From: Gordoniibacillus kamchatkensis
Lineage (GTDB): Bacteria; Bacillota; Bacilli; Paenibacillales; NBRC-103111
Length of the DNA stretch: 64,000 nt
Reading direction: 5' to 3'
NCBI RefSeq assembly: GCF_000829455.1
Contig: NZ_JXAK01000006.1
Location: forward strand, 93,282 to 157,281
The position numbers were made by a program, and so were the translations under genes. The notes beneath the pieces were generated by a model that was not told the DNA's origin, made no database searches, and saw nothing but the letters and a program-made list of their open reading frames with translations. Positions 56,111 through 63,901 of the stretch are shown here, piece after piece; the first letter of the stretch is position 1; every line of letters starts with the position of its first letter.

Positions 56111-56692
56111 ATGGCGCCCGACCAAATTCAACATTTGAAGCAGCTGAAAAATTTGGAATCCGATGCGGCAAGCTCGTGGGCATCGTATTGGATGCATTAT
56201 TCGCACATGGGAACGTGGCAGTTTTGGTTCATCGTCCTATTGCTCGTCGGGCCGCTTGTCGCCGTGTTCTTATGGATGGATCGGCGAAAAGCGCTCTTGC
56301 TTGGTTTTTACGGATTTAGCGTGCACGTCTGCTATACGTATATCGACTTGTTCGGTTCGAAGAACGGATGGTGGGAGTACCCGTACAAGGCGCTCCCTTT
56401 CGTGCCGATCAATTTGGCTCTGGACACGTCGTTCGTGCCCGTCGCCTACATGCTGATGTACCAATGGTCGCTTAACCGCGGCTACAACTACTATGTCGTG
56501 CAAACCGGGGTCAGCATCGTGTTTGCGGGCGTGATCAAGCCGTTTTTGACGGCGCTGCATCTGTTTGAGATGTACGGCTGGATGAATTATTTTTACTTGT
56601 TCGTCGGTTATATGGTCGTTACGCTGTTGTCGAAATGGATAACCGACTTGTTTATATGGTTTCAAAAAAACGAACGGGCCCGTGCTGCCTAA
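56111..56692 (+). CDS. CBO0543-family integral membrane protein
   Basis: A 193-residue protein with about five transmembrane helices (FWFIVLLLVGPLVAVFLW, LLLGFYGFSVHVCYTYIDLF, FVPVAYMLMYQW, VQTGVSIVFAGVIKPFL, YFYLFVGYMVVTLLSKWITD). The conserved GSKNGWWEYPYKALPF loop is typical of the CBO0543 family found in spore-forming Firmicutes. No catalytic residues are evident and the function is unknown. ATG 56111 is preceded by a weak GGTGG. Monocistronic, and followed directly by the second family B palindrome. Confidence 0.82.
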   Translation: MAPDQIQHLKQLKNLESDAASSWASYWMHYSHMGTWQFWFIVLLLVGPLVAVFLWMDRRKALLLGFYGFSVHVCYTYIDLFGSKNGWWEYPYKALPFVPINLALDTSFVPVAYMLMYQWSLNRGYNYYVVQTGVSIVFAGVIKPFLTALHLFEMYGWMNYFYLFVGYMVVTLLSKWITDLFIWFQKNERARAA

Positions 56693-56704
56693 GCAAAATG
56701 CCTC

Positions 56705-56873
56705 GGGCTGCCCGAGAAGGCGGAGAGGAGGATGGGAATGTGGGCCTTGGAGCGCAGCGTGCGCCTTTGAACTCGTGTTCCCACCACATTACAATTCGAG
56801 GGAACACGAGTTCAAGGAAGCCGGAGACCCGCATTTCCAATCTGCAGCGCAGCCATACTTTCCCGGGCAGCCT
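56705..56873. repeat. Long palindromic dispersed element, family B, copy 2 (169 bp)
   Basis: Bounded by GGGCTGCCC at 56705 and GGGCAGCCT ending at 56873. The centre is a near-perfect hairpin, CCTTTGAACTCGTGTTCCC against GGGAACACGAGTTCAAGG. The arms share GAGGATGGGAATG and CTGCAGCGCAGCC with the copy at 4480. It lies in the 374-base gap before mqnB, which otherwise holds nothing clear. Confidence 0.78.
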
Positions 56874-57066
56874 GGATGTCTGCTTCTGCGTTGCGCAGGG
56901 CAGGCATTTTGCGGTACTATTACAGAAGGCTTGCAAACGTCCGCCGCTTCGGCACGGTTGCATAGCGAATTCGGTTCATCAGGCGAAAGGCGAAGCTTTG
57001 TGCGTGCAAGGCTTATTTTGTTTTGCGCCGCGAATCGAAATGACACGTTGCTGGGAGAGTTTACGT

Positions 57067-57768
57067 ATGTTCATAGAATCGGAATTGGGATCGGGATCGG
57101 TCCCCGCCAGGCTGCGTTCCGGCTATAGGCGAATACTCGTTGTCACCGCGGTTGCTGCGGAGCGGGACGCGGTTGTGCGCGGACTTGGCGGCGACAGCCG
57201 GTTTGACGTAGTGGCGGCCGGCGTCGGTCCGGCTGCGGCCGCGGCCGGCGCTGCGCGCGCGCTCGCGGCCCGCGAATACGATTTGGCCGTAAGCGCCGGC
57301 ATCGGCGGCGGCTTCGCCGGGCGCGCCGGCGTAGGCTCGCTCGTTGTTGCAAGCGAGATGATCGCCGCCGATCTCGGAGCGGAGACGCCGGAAGGCTTTC
57401 GCAGCGTGGACGAGCTTGGATTCGGCTCCGCCCGCATTGCCGCCCCTGCAGAGCTTGCCGCCCGCCTGTCGGAGTCGCTGGTGACGGCAGGGTGCGCGGC
57501 TATCCTCGGGCCAATCGTTACCGTAAGTACGGCGACCGGAACGGCTGCCACAGCTGCCGAGCTCGGAGCCCGCGTACCCGGTGCGGCGGCCGAAGCGATG
57601 GAGGGGTACGGCGTAGCGGTCGCAGCCCAAGCGTTCGGTTTGCCGGCGCTGGAAATTCGCGCTATTTCGAACGCCGTCGGTCCGCGCGACCGAAGCGCTT
57701 GGCGGATCGCCGACGCGCTCCGGGCACTGGAGCAGGCGGCTTCACATTTATCGGAGGTGCTATCATGA
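57067..57768 (+). CDS. mqnB: Futalosine hydrolase
   Basis: Cleaves hypoxanthine from futalosine in the futalosine route to menaquinone. The 233-residue product is of the nucleoside phosphorylase/hydrolase fold: RRILVVTAVAAERDAV, VVAAGVGPAAAAAGAARAL, AVSAGIGGGFAGRAGVGSLV, AAEAMEGYGVAVAAQAFGLP (nucleoside-binding Met-Glu) and the closing ISNAVGPRDRSAW. It is very Ala-rich. ATG 57067 follows GGGAGAG; the frame is open for 144 codons upstream through the palindromic repeat but that part is not conserved. It overlaps mqnD by four bases. General MTA/SAH nucleosidases share the fold, but the mqnD neighbour supports this call. Confidence 0.92.
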   Translation: MFIESELGSGSVPARLRSGYRRILVVTAVAAERDAVVRGLGGDSRFDVVAAGVGPAAAAAGAARALAAREYDLAVSAGIGGGFAGRAGVGSLVVASEMIAADLGAETPEGFRSVDELGFGSARIAAPAELAARLSESLVTAGCAAILGPIVTVSTATGTAATAAELGARVPGAAAEAMEGYGVAVAAQAFGLPALEIRAISNAVGPRDRSAWRIADALRALEQAASHLSEVLS

Positions 57769-58604
57769 AAATCGCATTTTCCCCTTGTCCGAACGATACG
57801 TTCGTATTTCACGCCTGGGTGCACGGGCTCGTGCCCGGCGCGCCGAAGCTCGACGTCACTTATGCGGATATCGATATTACAAACGGACTCGCCGCAGGCC
57901 AAGGCAATCTCGATGTCCTGAAAATTTCGTATGCAGCCCTGCCGTGGGTATTGTCGGAATATGCGCTGCTCCCTTGCGGAGGCGCTCTGGGGCGAGGCTG
58001 CGGACCGCTCGTGCTGACGGTCGGCGGCACGTCCGGAATGACGGCTCCGGCGGCGCTTGCCGGCCGCAAAGTAGCCGTTCCGAGCGAGCGCTCCACCGCC
58101 TACTTGCTGTTCCGCTTATGGGCGGCGCAAAACGTTCCGGGCGGCGTGGGCGAAATCGTCGTCATGCCGTTTCACGAAATTATGCCTGCGGTGCGAGACG
58201 GCTTGATTGACGCCGGCCTCGTCATCCACGAGGCGCGTTTCACTTATCCGTCCTACGGGCTTACGATGCTGGCCGACTTGGGCAGCTGGTGGGAAGCCGA
58301 TACGGGGCTGCCGATCCCGCTCGGAGCGATCGTTGCGCGCCGTTCGCTCGATCTGCAGGCGATTGCCGCGTGGACGCGTGCATCCGTCGAGTACGCTTGG
58401 GCGCATCCGGAAGCGTCGCGCGATTACGTGCTGCGCCATGCACAGGAGATGGACCCGAAAGTAGCCGAGGCTCATATTAACCTTTACGTCAACGACTTCA
58501 CGGCGAACTTGGGCGACGACGGCTACGCGGCCGTCAATGCGCTGCTCGGCCGGGCCGCCGAGGAAGGGCTCGTGCCGACAATCGATCCGGCGGCGCTTCG
58601 CTAA
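57765..58604 (+). CDS. mqnD: 1,4-dihydroxy-6-naphthoate synthase
   Basis: Converts cyclic dehypoxanthine futalosine to 1,4-dihydroxy-6-naphthoate, a later step of futalosine-pathway menaquinone synthesis. The 279-residue periplasmic-binding-protein-like fold opens MKIAFSPCPNDTFVFHAWVH, with YADIDITNGLAAGQGNLDVL, KISYAALPWVLSEYALLPCG, LIDAGLVIHEARFTY and the helical tail YVNDFTANLGDDGY. GGAGGTGC lies before ATG 57765, which overlaps the mqnB stop (ATGA). mqnA, mqnC and mqnE are not in the window. The gene is convergent with the flavodoxin-fold gene, whose stop codon is 15 bases away. Confidence 0.95.
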   Translation: MKIAFSPCPNDTFVFHAWVHGLVPGAPKLDVTYADIDITNGLAAGQGNLDVLKISYAALPWVLSEYALLPCGGALGRGCGPLVLTVGGTSGMTAPAALAGRKVAVPSERSTAYLLFRLWAAQNVPGGVGEIVVMPFHEIMPAVRDGLIDAGLVIHEARFTYPSYGLTMLADLGSWWEADTGLPIPLGAIVARRSLDLQAIAAWTRASVEYAWAHPEASRDYVLRHAQEMDPKVAEAHINLYVNDFTANLGDDGYAAVNALLGRAAEEGLVPTIDPAALR

Positions 58605-58618
58605 AATTTACTCGCTGC

Positions 58619-59158
58619 TCAATGAACGAGGATGCGCGAAGGAGTCCGGATATGCTCCACATACCGCGCAGCTTCCAGTGCAAGCTCGTCATCCGTCGCC
58701 CGGGAAGCGTTGTACACGACAAAAGCGGGAAGAAACGTACCGTTGCAGCGGGTGACCGTCCTTTGTACCGGTTTGAGATATTCGCTGATCGTAAACCAGT
58801 TGTCTCCACCAGAGCGGTACGCTTTTTCGGTACCTCCCGCCGTAGTGGCGACGACAAATTCTTTCCCGAGCTAGCGCTCGCCGCCCGGTCCGTACGCCCA
58901 TCCGAAGGTAAGCACGTCATCGAACCATTTTTTCAGCAGCGGCGGGCAGCTGTACCAGTAGAAAGGGAACTGAAATACAATCCGGTCGTATTCCATCAGC
59001 AATTGCTGCTCCTTCTCCACATCGATGCTCCAGTCTGGATATTCCCGGTAAAGATCGCGAACGGCGATATCCGCTTGAGCTTTCAGCGCAAGCGCCAAGG
59101 CGCGGTTGGCACGCGAGTTTTTCAGATCGGGATGTGCAACAATGACCATCGTTTTCAT
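58619..59158 (-). pseudogene. Flavodoxin-fold NAD(P)H oxidoreductase (KefF/MdaB-like) with an in-frame TAG
   Basis: FMN-dependent quinone reductase family. Minus-strand ATG 59158 follows AAAGGATG. The protein starts MKTMVIVAHPDLKNSRANRA and contains FQFPFYWYSCPPLLKKWFDD, VLTFGWAYGPGGER; then a TAG codon (58871-58873) occurs, after which the same frame continues LGKEFVVATTAGGTEKAYRS, GGDNWFTISEYLKPVQRTV to a TGA at 58619. The sequence after the stop is as conserved as that before it. Corrected length is 179 residues, normal for the family. Unlike other broken genes here this is a nonsense codon, not an indel. Divergent from an HxlR-type regulator that probably controls it. Confidence 0.85.
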
Positions 59159-59320
59159 TACGATCATCCTTTCGCGGAAGTGTGATGGTTTCTACGACGT
59201 TCATTATGGACCGTTAAAGAATCGTTGAAAAGTACGCTTTTTTTCAGAACTTAGTTCTATTTTCCATACCTTTGAGGGATAAAGCGGCTTTAGCGCACTT
59301 GGCTTAGGGAGGAGGTAACG

Positions 59321-59683
59321 ATGCACGAGCGTTTTTACGGTTCTGCCGATACAAACGGGATTTTGGCGACCTTGCAGGCGATCGGGGGGAAGTGGAAACC
59401 GTTCATCCTGTTCATCCTGCTGCACGAGGGGACGAAACGATTCGGGGAATTGCGGCGGCTCATCCCGGAAGTGAAGCAAAGCATGCTGACCAGCCAGCTT
59501 CGGGAAATGGAACAGGACGGATTGATCGTCCGCAAGGTGTATCCCGAGGTGCCGCCCCGTGTGGAATACTCCTTGTCCGAACACGGCAAAACTTTGGGGC
59601 CGATTTTGACGGATATGTGCAGCTGGGGATTTGTGCACAGCAAATTTCTGAACAAATCCGAGCTGTCCAATGCAAAACAGTGA
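59321..59683 (+). CDS. HxlR-family transcriptional regulator
   Basis: A 120-residue winged helix protein: [40 protein letters not shown] (recognition region), [41 protein letters not shown] precedes ATG 59321. HxlR proteins such as HypR and YodB often sense electrophiles through a Cys near the N-terminus; here the region [20 protein letters not shown] has no Cys (only one Cys occurs near residue 100, DMCSWGF). It is divergent from the flavodoxin-fold oxidoreductase, a common arrangement in which the regulator represses the reductase until quinone or diamide stress. Confidence 0.92.
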   Translation: MHERFYGSADTNGILATLQAIGGKWKPFILFILLHEGTKRFGELRRLIPEVKQSMLTSQLREMEQDGLIVRKVYPEVPPRVEYSLSEHGKTLGPILTDMCSWGFVHSKFLNKSELSNAKQ

Positions 59684-59704
59684 GCCGCCCGCTCCGGGCA
59701 GCTC

Positions 59705-59782
59705 AGGCTATCGAGGAGGGCGGAGGCCCCCCATTCCCGTTCCGCAGCGCAGCCCCGCTTTTTCGACAAAACCGGGCAGCCT
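59705..59782. repeat. Truncated family B palindrome, copy 3
   Basis: Only the right arm is well preserved: CATTCCCGTTCCGCAGCGCA continuing to CCGGGCAGCCT ending at 59782, as in the copies at 4480 and 56705. The left arm is reduced to AGGCT and GGAGGGCGGAGG, so it looks decayed. Confidence 0.6.
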
Positions 59783-59894
59783 CTCTTTGTCTTGGGGCGG
59801 AAATTTTCGTCTCGCAATTGTTTTGTCAGCTATCAGGAAATCGTTTACAATAGAAACTGGCAGCTTACACTAGAGCGGAAGGTGGAGAGGCGGC

Positions 59895-60862
59895 ATGACG
59901 GAGAACGGTTGGAGTCGGCCGGTTGATATGATTCGCGATATACGGGAGCAGATCGGACGCGTCATCGTCGGGAAGACGGACACGGTCGATCTGCTCCTTG
60001 CTTGTTTGCTGGCAGGAGGGCATGCGCTGCTGGAAGACGTTCCCGGCACCGGCAAAACGCTTCTGGCGAAGGCGCTCGCCCGCACGATAAGCGGCACGTT
60101 CAGACGCATTCAGTTCACGCCCGATTTGCTTCCTTCGGATTTGAGCGGCATTTATTTTTACAATCAGAAAAAGAGCGATTTCGAGTTTCGGCCTGGGCCT
60201 GTGTTCACCAACGTGCTGCTCGCCGACGAGATCAATCGGGCGACGCCGCGCACGCAGTCCAGCCTGCTGGAGTGCATGGAAGAGCGCCAGGTGACGATCG
60301 ACGGCGTGACGCACCGGCTGGAGCAGCCTTTTCTCGTGCTCGCGACGCAAAATCCGGTCGAGCAGCACGGTACGTTTCCGCTGCCCGAGGCGCAGCTGGA
60401 CCGGTTCCTCATGAGGCTGAGCATGGGCTACCCGTCGTTTGAAGAAGGAGTCGGCATCCTCAAACGGTTCCGCGCGGAAAGCCCGCTGGGCGAAGTGGTC
60501 CCGGTCGCATCCGCGGCGGAAGTGGCCGATGCACAGCGGCTGGCGGCGGATGTGCGGGTAAGCGACGATTTGCTCGGGTACATCGTCCGCATCGCCGAGG
60601 CGTCGCGCCGGCACCCGGACGTCGCCCTTGGCGTCAGCCGCGCGGCAGCCAGGCGCTGCTGCGCGCAGCGCAGGCATACGCCTTCGTCCAAGGGAGGGCG
60701 TATATCGTTCCTGACGATATCAAACGTCTCGCTGCGCCTGTGCTCGGCCACCGTCTAGTCGCCAGGCGCGATCTTCGGCCGGACGCCCGCCGCAGCGGCG
60801 AACTCGTAGCCGGCTTGCTGGCGTCGGTCGAAGTGCCGGCCGAACCGGCGGATATGCGTTAG
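59895..60862 (+). pseudogene. MoxR family AAA+ ATPase, frameshifted
   Basis: AAA+ chaperone-like ATPase often encoded with DUF58 proteins. ATG 59895 follows GGTGGAGAGG. Walker A is LEDVPGTGKTLLAKALA, the MoxR signature LPSDLSGIYFYNQKKSDFEF, Walker B VLLADEINRATPRTQSSLLE, and sensor 1 LVLATQNPVEQHGTFPLPEA. At about 60638 one C is missing (GVS then PRGSQALLRAAQAYAFVQGR one frame back), and the correct frame runs to the TAG at 60860-60862. Corrected length is 322 residues, normal for MoxR. It is the first gene of a three-gene operon with DUF58 and DUF4129 proteins, 11 bases before the next gene. Confidence 0.9.
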
Positions 60863-60873
60863 AGGGGCCGGCC

Positions 60874-62001
60874 ATGCTGCAGCTCCTGTTCATAACCGGC
60901 CTCGTGTTTGCGGCTCTCGCCTGGCTGTATAAGCGGCGGGCGCTGCGGCACGTTTCCTATGAGCGTACGTTCTCCACGGCGGCAGCGAGCGAAGGCGATA
61001 CGATCGAGATGATCGAGCGGATCGCGAACCGCAAGCTGCTGCCCTTGCCGTGGCTGCGGCTCGAATCGCTCTTGTCGTCGCGCCTCGTGTTCGAGCGGCA
61101 AGCCGATCTCGACATTCGCGGCGGCGATTTGTTCCAAAATCATATAAGCTTGTTCAGCTTGCGCCCGTATCGTCTCATCGTGCGCCGCCACCTGGTGCGC
61201 TGCGCGGCGAGAGGCGTGTACGCGCTCGATTCGGCGACGATGACGGCGGGCGATCCGTTCGGCTTCGGGACTGTGTCCGTCCGCTGCCCGTTATCGCTGC
61301 AGCTGCTCGTATACCCGAAGCCGCTGCCGCTTCGGGACGTGCCGCTGCCGAGCCACAGCTGGCTCGGCGAGCTCGAGGTCAAACGCTGGATTCTGGAAGA
61401 TCCGTTTCTGACGACGGGGGTGCGCGAGTATGAGGCTGGCGACAGCTTTCGTTCCATTCATTGGAAAGCGACGGCCCGCGCCGGAACGCTGCAAGTGCAC
61501 AAACGGCCGGCGACCGCCGACCATAGGATGTGGATCGCCCTCAACGTCGAAATCAGCGAATCGATGTGGAAGCAGGTGACGGATCCGCCGCGCATCGAGC
61601 GAGCGATCCGTTACGCCGCTTCAATCGCGCAAGCGGCGCTGGAGCGGGGAATCGAGACGGGCCTGCTCTGCAACGCCTGGTGCCTTGGCTCGGCCAAACG
61701 TCCGGTCCGCATCGCGCCGCAAGGAGGCTCCGGCCAGCTGGAGCTGCTGCTGGAAGCGATGGCGCGGCTCGAGCTGGAATCGGTCATGATGTTTGCCGAT
61801 CTGCTGCAGGAAGAGCTGGAGAGCGGTGAATCGGGCGCGGACTATCTCATTCTCACTTGTCATCAGGCAGACGGCATGATCGCCGGAGCGGAGGCGCTGC
61901 GGCGAAGCGGCAACGGCGTCGAATTCGTCATCGTTCCGGACACCGGCGTGAACGGGGGGGATGAAGCCTATGGAACGTCAGCAACCGGAAATCGAGCTTA
62001 A
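60874..62001 (+). CDS. DUF58 domain protein
   Basis: A 375-residue protein anchored by an N-terminal helix (LQLLFITGLVFAALAWLY). The middle is a beta-rich domain (ARGVYALDSATMTAGDPFGF) and residues 175-260 hold the DUF58 signature REYEAGDSFRSIHWKATARA, followed by a von Willebrand A-like fold (IALNVEISESMWKQVTDP). DUF58 proteins pair with MoxR ATPases in complexes thought to assist folding or metal insertion; exact role is unknown. The gene follows moxR by 11 bases and its end overlaps the DUF4129 gene by 41 bases, so translation is coupled. Confidence 0.92.
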   Translation: MLQLLFITGLVFAALAWLYKRRALRHVSYERTFSTAAASEGDTIEMIERIANRKLLPLPWLRLESLLSSRLVFERQADLDIRGGDLFQNHISLFSLRPYRLIVRRHLVRCAARGVYALDSATMTAGDPFGFGTVSVRCPLSLQLLVYPKPLPLRDVPLPSHSWLGELEVKRWILEDPFLTTGVREYEAGDSFRSIHWKATARAGTLQVHKRPATADHRMWIALNVEISESMWKQVTDPPRIERAIRYAASIAQAALERGIETGLLCNAWCLGSAKRPVRIAPQGGSGQLELLLEAMARLELESVMMFADLLQEELESGESGADYLILTCHQADGMIAGAEALRRSGNGVEFVIVPDTGVNGGDEAYGTSATGNRA

Positions 62002-63358
62002 TGGCCGGATAAGGAGGCTGCTCCTGTTTTGGCTGCGCGGCGTAACGGAGCTGCTGCTGTATGCGCCGGTATGGCTCATCCCGGCCGTTTACGGCTTCGA
62101 TACAGGCTACAGACAGCTGCTGTGGCTGTTCCATTTGCCGCTCGCCGTCCTTGTCGGCGCCTTATCCGCGCATTTTGTCCGGCGAGTCTGGCTCCGCGGG
62201 GTGCTTGCTTTCGCCGCCGGAGCGCTGGAAGGGGCACTGCTTGCGCCGACGTTCTGGTGGCCGGGGGCGCTGATCGCCGCCGGCAGCGGAGCCGCTGTAT
62301 GGCGCGGCATGGCGGTTACTTCCGCCGCATCGCGGGCGGCCGATGTCCCGCGGTATGGCGTCGGCATCGCCACCTATGCGATCAGCGGTATCGTCTGCAG
62401 CCGTTTGCCGGAATGGTCGGCATATATGCCGTGGCTGACGGCTGCGGGCATCGTTTCTTTGGCGATTTTGTTATTTCGCTGGAACGGCCAGCTGCTCCAG
62501 CGCGAGACGCTGTCGGCAGAGTCCAGGCCGGTTCCGGCCGCGGCGCGGCGGCATAACCGTCTCATGGTCGCGGCTGTCATCGTGCTAAGCACGTTCGTTG
62601 CCGCCGCTACGTCGGAAGCGGTCGGACGCATGCTGCTGCAGCTGCTGCGCGAGCTCATCGGCATCCTTGCTTCCGCTCCCGGCAAACGGCAAGCGGACGT
62701 GCCGCCGCCGCCGCAGCCCCCGCCGCCGCAGCTGCCCCCGCCAGGAGAGCCGGGCTGGCTCGCTCGCGCACTGGACCTGTTGGTTTATGTTGCGGGCATC
62801 GCCGCGGCGGCGGCCGCCATTCTGCTGCTGGCCCGCAGCGCGTACCGCCGTCGCCGCGAAATCGCGGCCTGGGCCGGACGCATGCTGGCGCGAATCGCGG
62901 CGCTGCTCGGCCGCGCAAGCCGGCCGGCCGAAAATGCCGGCTACACCGATGAAGAATCCGTCATTTGGTCGTGGGAGCTGGCGGAGAAGGCGCTGAAACG
63001 GAGCTGGCTGCGCCGGTTCGCCGGCGGCGCCGCGGGCGTGCGGTGGAACGAACTGCGCAGCAATGGCGAACGGGTCCGGTATTTATACCGGCAATGGCTC
63101 GGCCGGCTGCGCCGCGCGGGCTTCGCGGCGCCGGGCCATCTGACGCCGGAAGAAATACGCCGCGCCGCCGCCGATTGGGAGCGGGAAGCTGCCGCGGGCC
63201 GCAGCTCTGTGTCTGGCGCCGGCAGCGGGCAAGCCGATAAGCTCATCGAGCTCTATTATAAGGCGCGCTACAGCGGCGGCGACGGAGACATCGCAGATGA
63301 AGACGTCGAGCTGCTGCGCCGCGAGAGCCCGGCACCACGCCATAAAACCCGCTCGTAA
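61961..63358 (+). CDS. Multi-pass membrane protein with C-terminal DUF4129
   Basis: A 465-residue protein with about six or seven N-terminal helices (residues 20-230), a Pro-rich linker (PPPPQPPPPQLPPPGEPG, about 248-265), another helix (LLVYVAGIAAAAAAILLLA), and a cytoplasmic C-terminal domain (about 335-455: RVRYLYRQWLGRLRRAGFAA, PGHLTPEEIRRAAADWERE, DKLIELYYKARYSGG) that matches DUF4129. DUF4129 is usually the tail of TgpA-type transglutaminase-like membrane proteins; here the transglutaminase core is absent. ATG 61970 (nine bases after a G7 run) is an alternative start. Third gene of the MoxR operon. Confidence 0.8.
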   Translation: MKPMERQQPEIELNGRIRRLLLFWLRGVTELLLYAPVWLIPAVYGFDTGYRQLLWLFHLPLAVLVGALSAHFVRRVWLRGVLAFAAGALEGALLAPTFWWPGALIAAGSGAAVWRGMAVTSAASRAADVPRYGVGIATYAISGIVCSRLPEWSAYMPWLTAAGIVSLAILLFRWNGQLLQRETLSAESRPVPAAARRHNRLMVAAVIVLSTFVAAATSEAVGRMLLQLLRELIGILASAPGKRQADVPPPPQPPPPQLPPPGEPGWLARALDLLVYVAGIAAAAAAILLLARSAYRRRREIAAWAGRMLARIAALLGRASRPAENAGYTDEESVIWSWELAEKALKRSWLRRFAGGAAGVRWNELRSNGERVRYLYRQWLGRLRRAGFAAPGHLTPEEIRRAAADWEREAAAGRSSVSGAGSGQADKLIELYYKARYSGGDGDIADEDVELLRRESPAPRHKTRS

Positions 63359-63401
63359 CCGATGCGGGTTTCTGGCGCCAGGTGCGAAGAGTGTGTTCGC
63401 G

Positions 63402-63548
63402 TTATATTTCGTAGCCGTCCCAATGCGACGACTTTCGATTTTCGTCGTCTTCGCCGAGCTTCAGCCCCGTCCGTTCGTGTTTTTGCGTATCCTCGAAGGC
63501 GGTTGTCGGGTCGCCGTCGGTTTCCGTGCGCAGCTTTTCGTCGGGCAT
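63402..63548 (-). CDS. Small acidic hydrophilic protein (48 aa)
   Basis: Minus-strand ATG 63548 follows AAAAAGGAGGG and encodes MPDEKLRTETDGDPTTAFED, TQKHERTGLKLGEDDENRKS and SHWDGYEI. It is strongly acidic, without Cys or hydrophobic segments, and probably unstructured. An excellent ribosome binding site and host-like codons support it. It lies convergent to the MoxR operon. Small acidic proteins of this type occur in spore formers, but I do not recognise a family. Confidence 0.6.
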   Translation of the reverse strand: MPDEKLRTETDGDPTTAFEDTQKHERTGLKLGEDDENRKSSHWDGYEI

Positions 63549-63696
63549 CGCAAACGTTCCCTCCTTTTTAGAGGATATGTTTTCCGATTGTTGGGGCGAT
63601 TATCCCGGCAAGCGCCTCTTCCGCATAATTGCCTTGCCGCTTCGCACAATAGTGGTGGAGCCCATACTATACGGCGGAAACGGCGGTGAACGCACT

Positions 63697-63864
63697 ATGC
63701 AAGATCGAAAGCGCAAAGGTCTTGTCGGGTTCCGGCAGCCTGCGGCGAAGCTCGTGGCGGAAGCGCCGAGCGACGAAGAGATGCGCGGCAAACTCGAGGA
63801 GTGGCGCATGAACGACGGGTATCCGGGTTCGTGCGGCATCGCCGGCAGCGATAAGCCGGAATGA
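63697..63864 (+). CDS. Small protein (55 aa), unknown
   Basis: ATG 63697 opens a 55-residue frame, MQDRKRKGLVGFRQPAAKLV, AEAPSDEEMRGKLEEWRMND, GYPGSCGIAGSDKPE; GGTGA is the only upstream ribosome binding site. The frame is open upstream to 63526, but that part looks non-coding because it overlaps the leader of the small minus-strand gene. The protein is charged, with a single Cys in the C-terminal GSCGI. A divergent pair with the gene at 63548 is possible. Family not recognised. Confidence 0.5.
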   Translation: MQDRKRKGLVGFRQPAAKLVAEAPSDEEMRGKLEEWRMNDGYPGSCGIAGSDKPE

Positions 63865-63901
63865 GTCTGCCAAGTCAAAAAACAAAGCACCCGGCCCGGA
63901 C

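Noticed and set aside
56635..57066. Long N-terminal extension of mqnB through the family B palindrome
   Set aside because: The extension reads through repeat sequence, has no conservation with futalosine hydrolases, and a proper ribosome binding site precedes ATG 57067.
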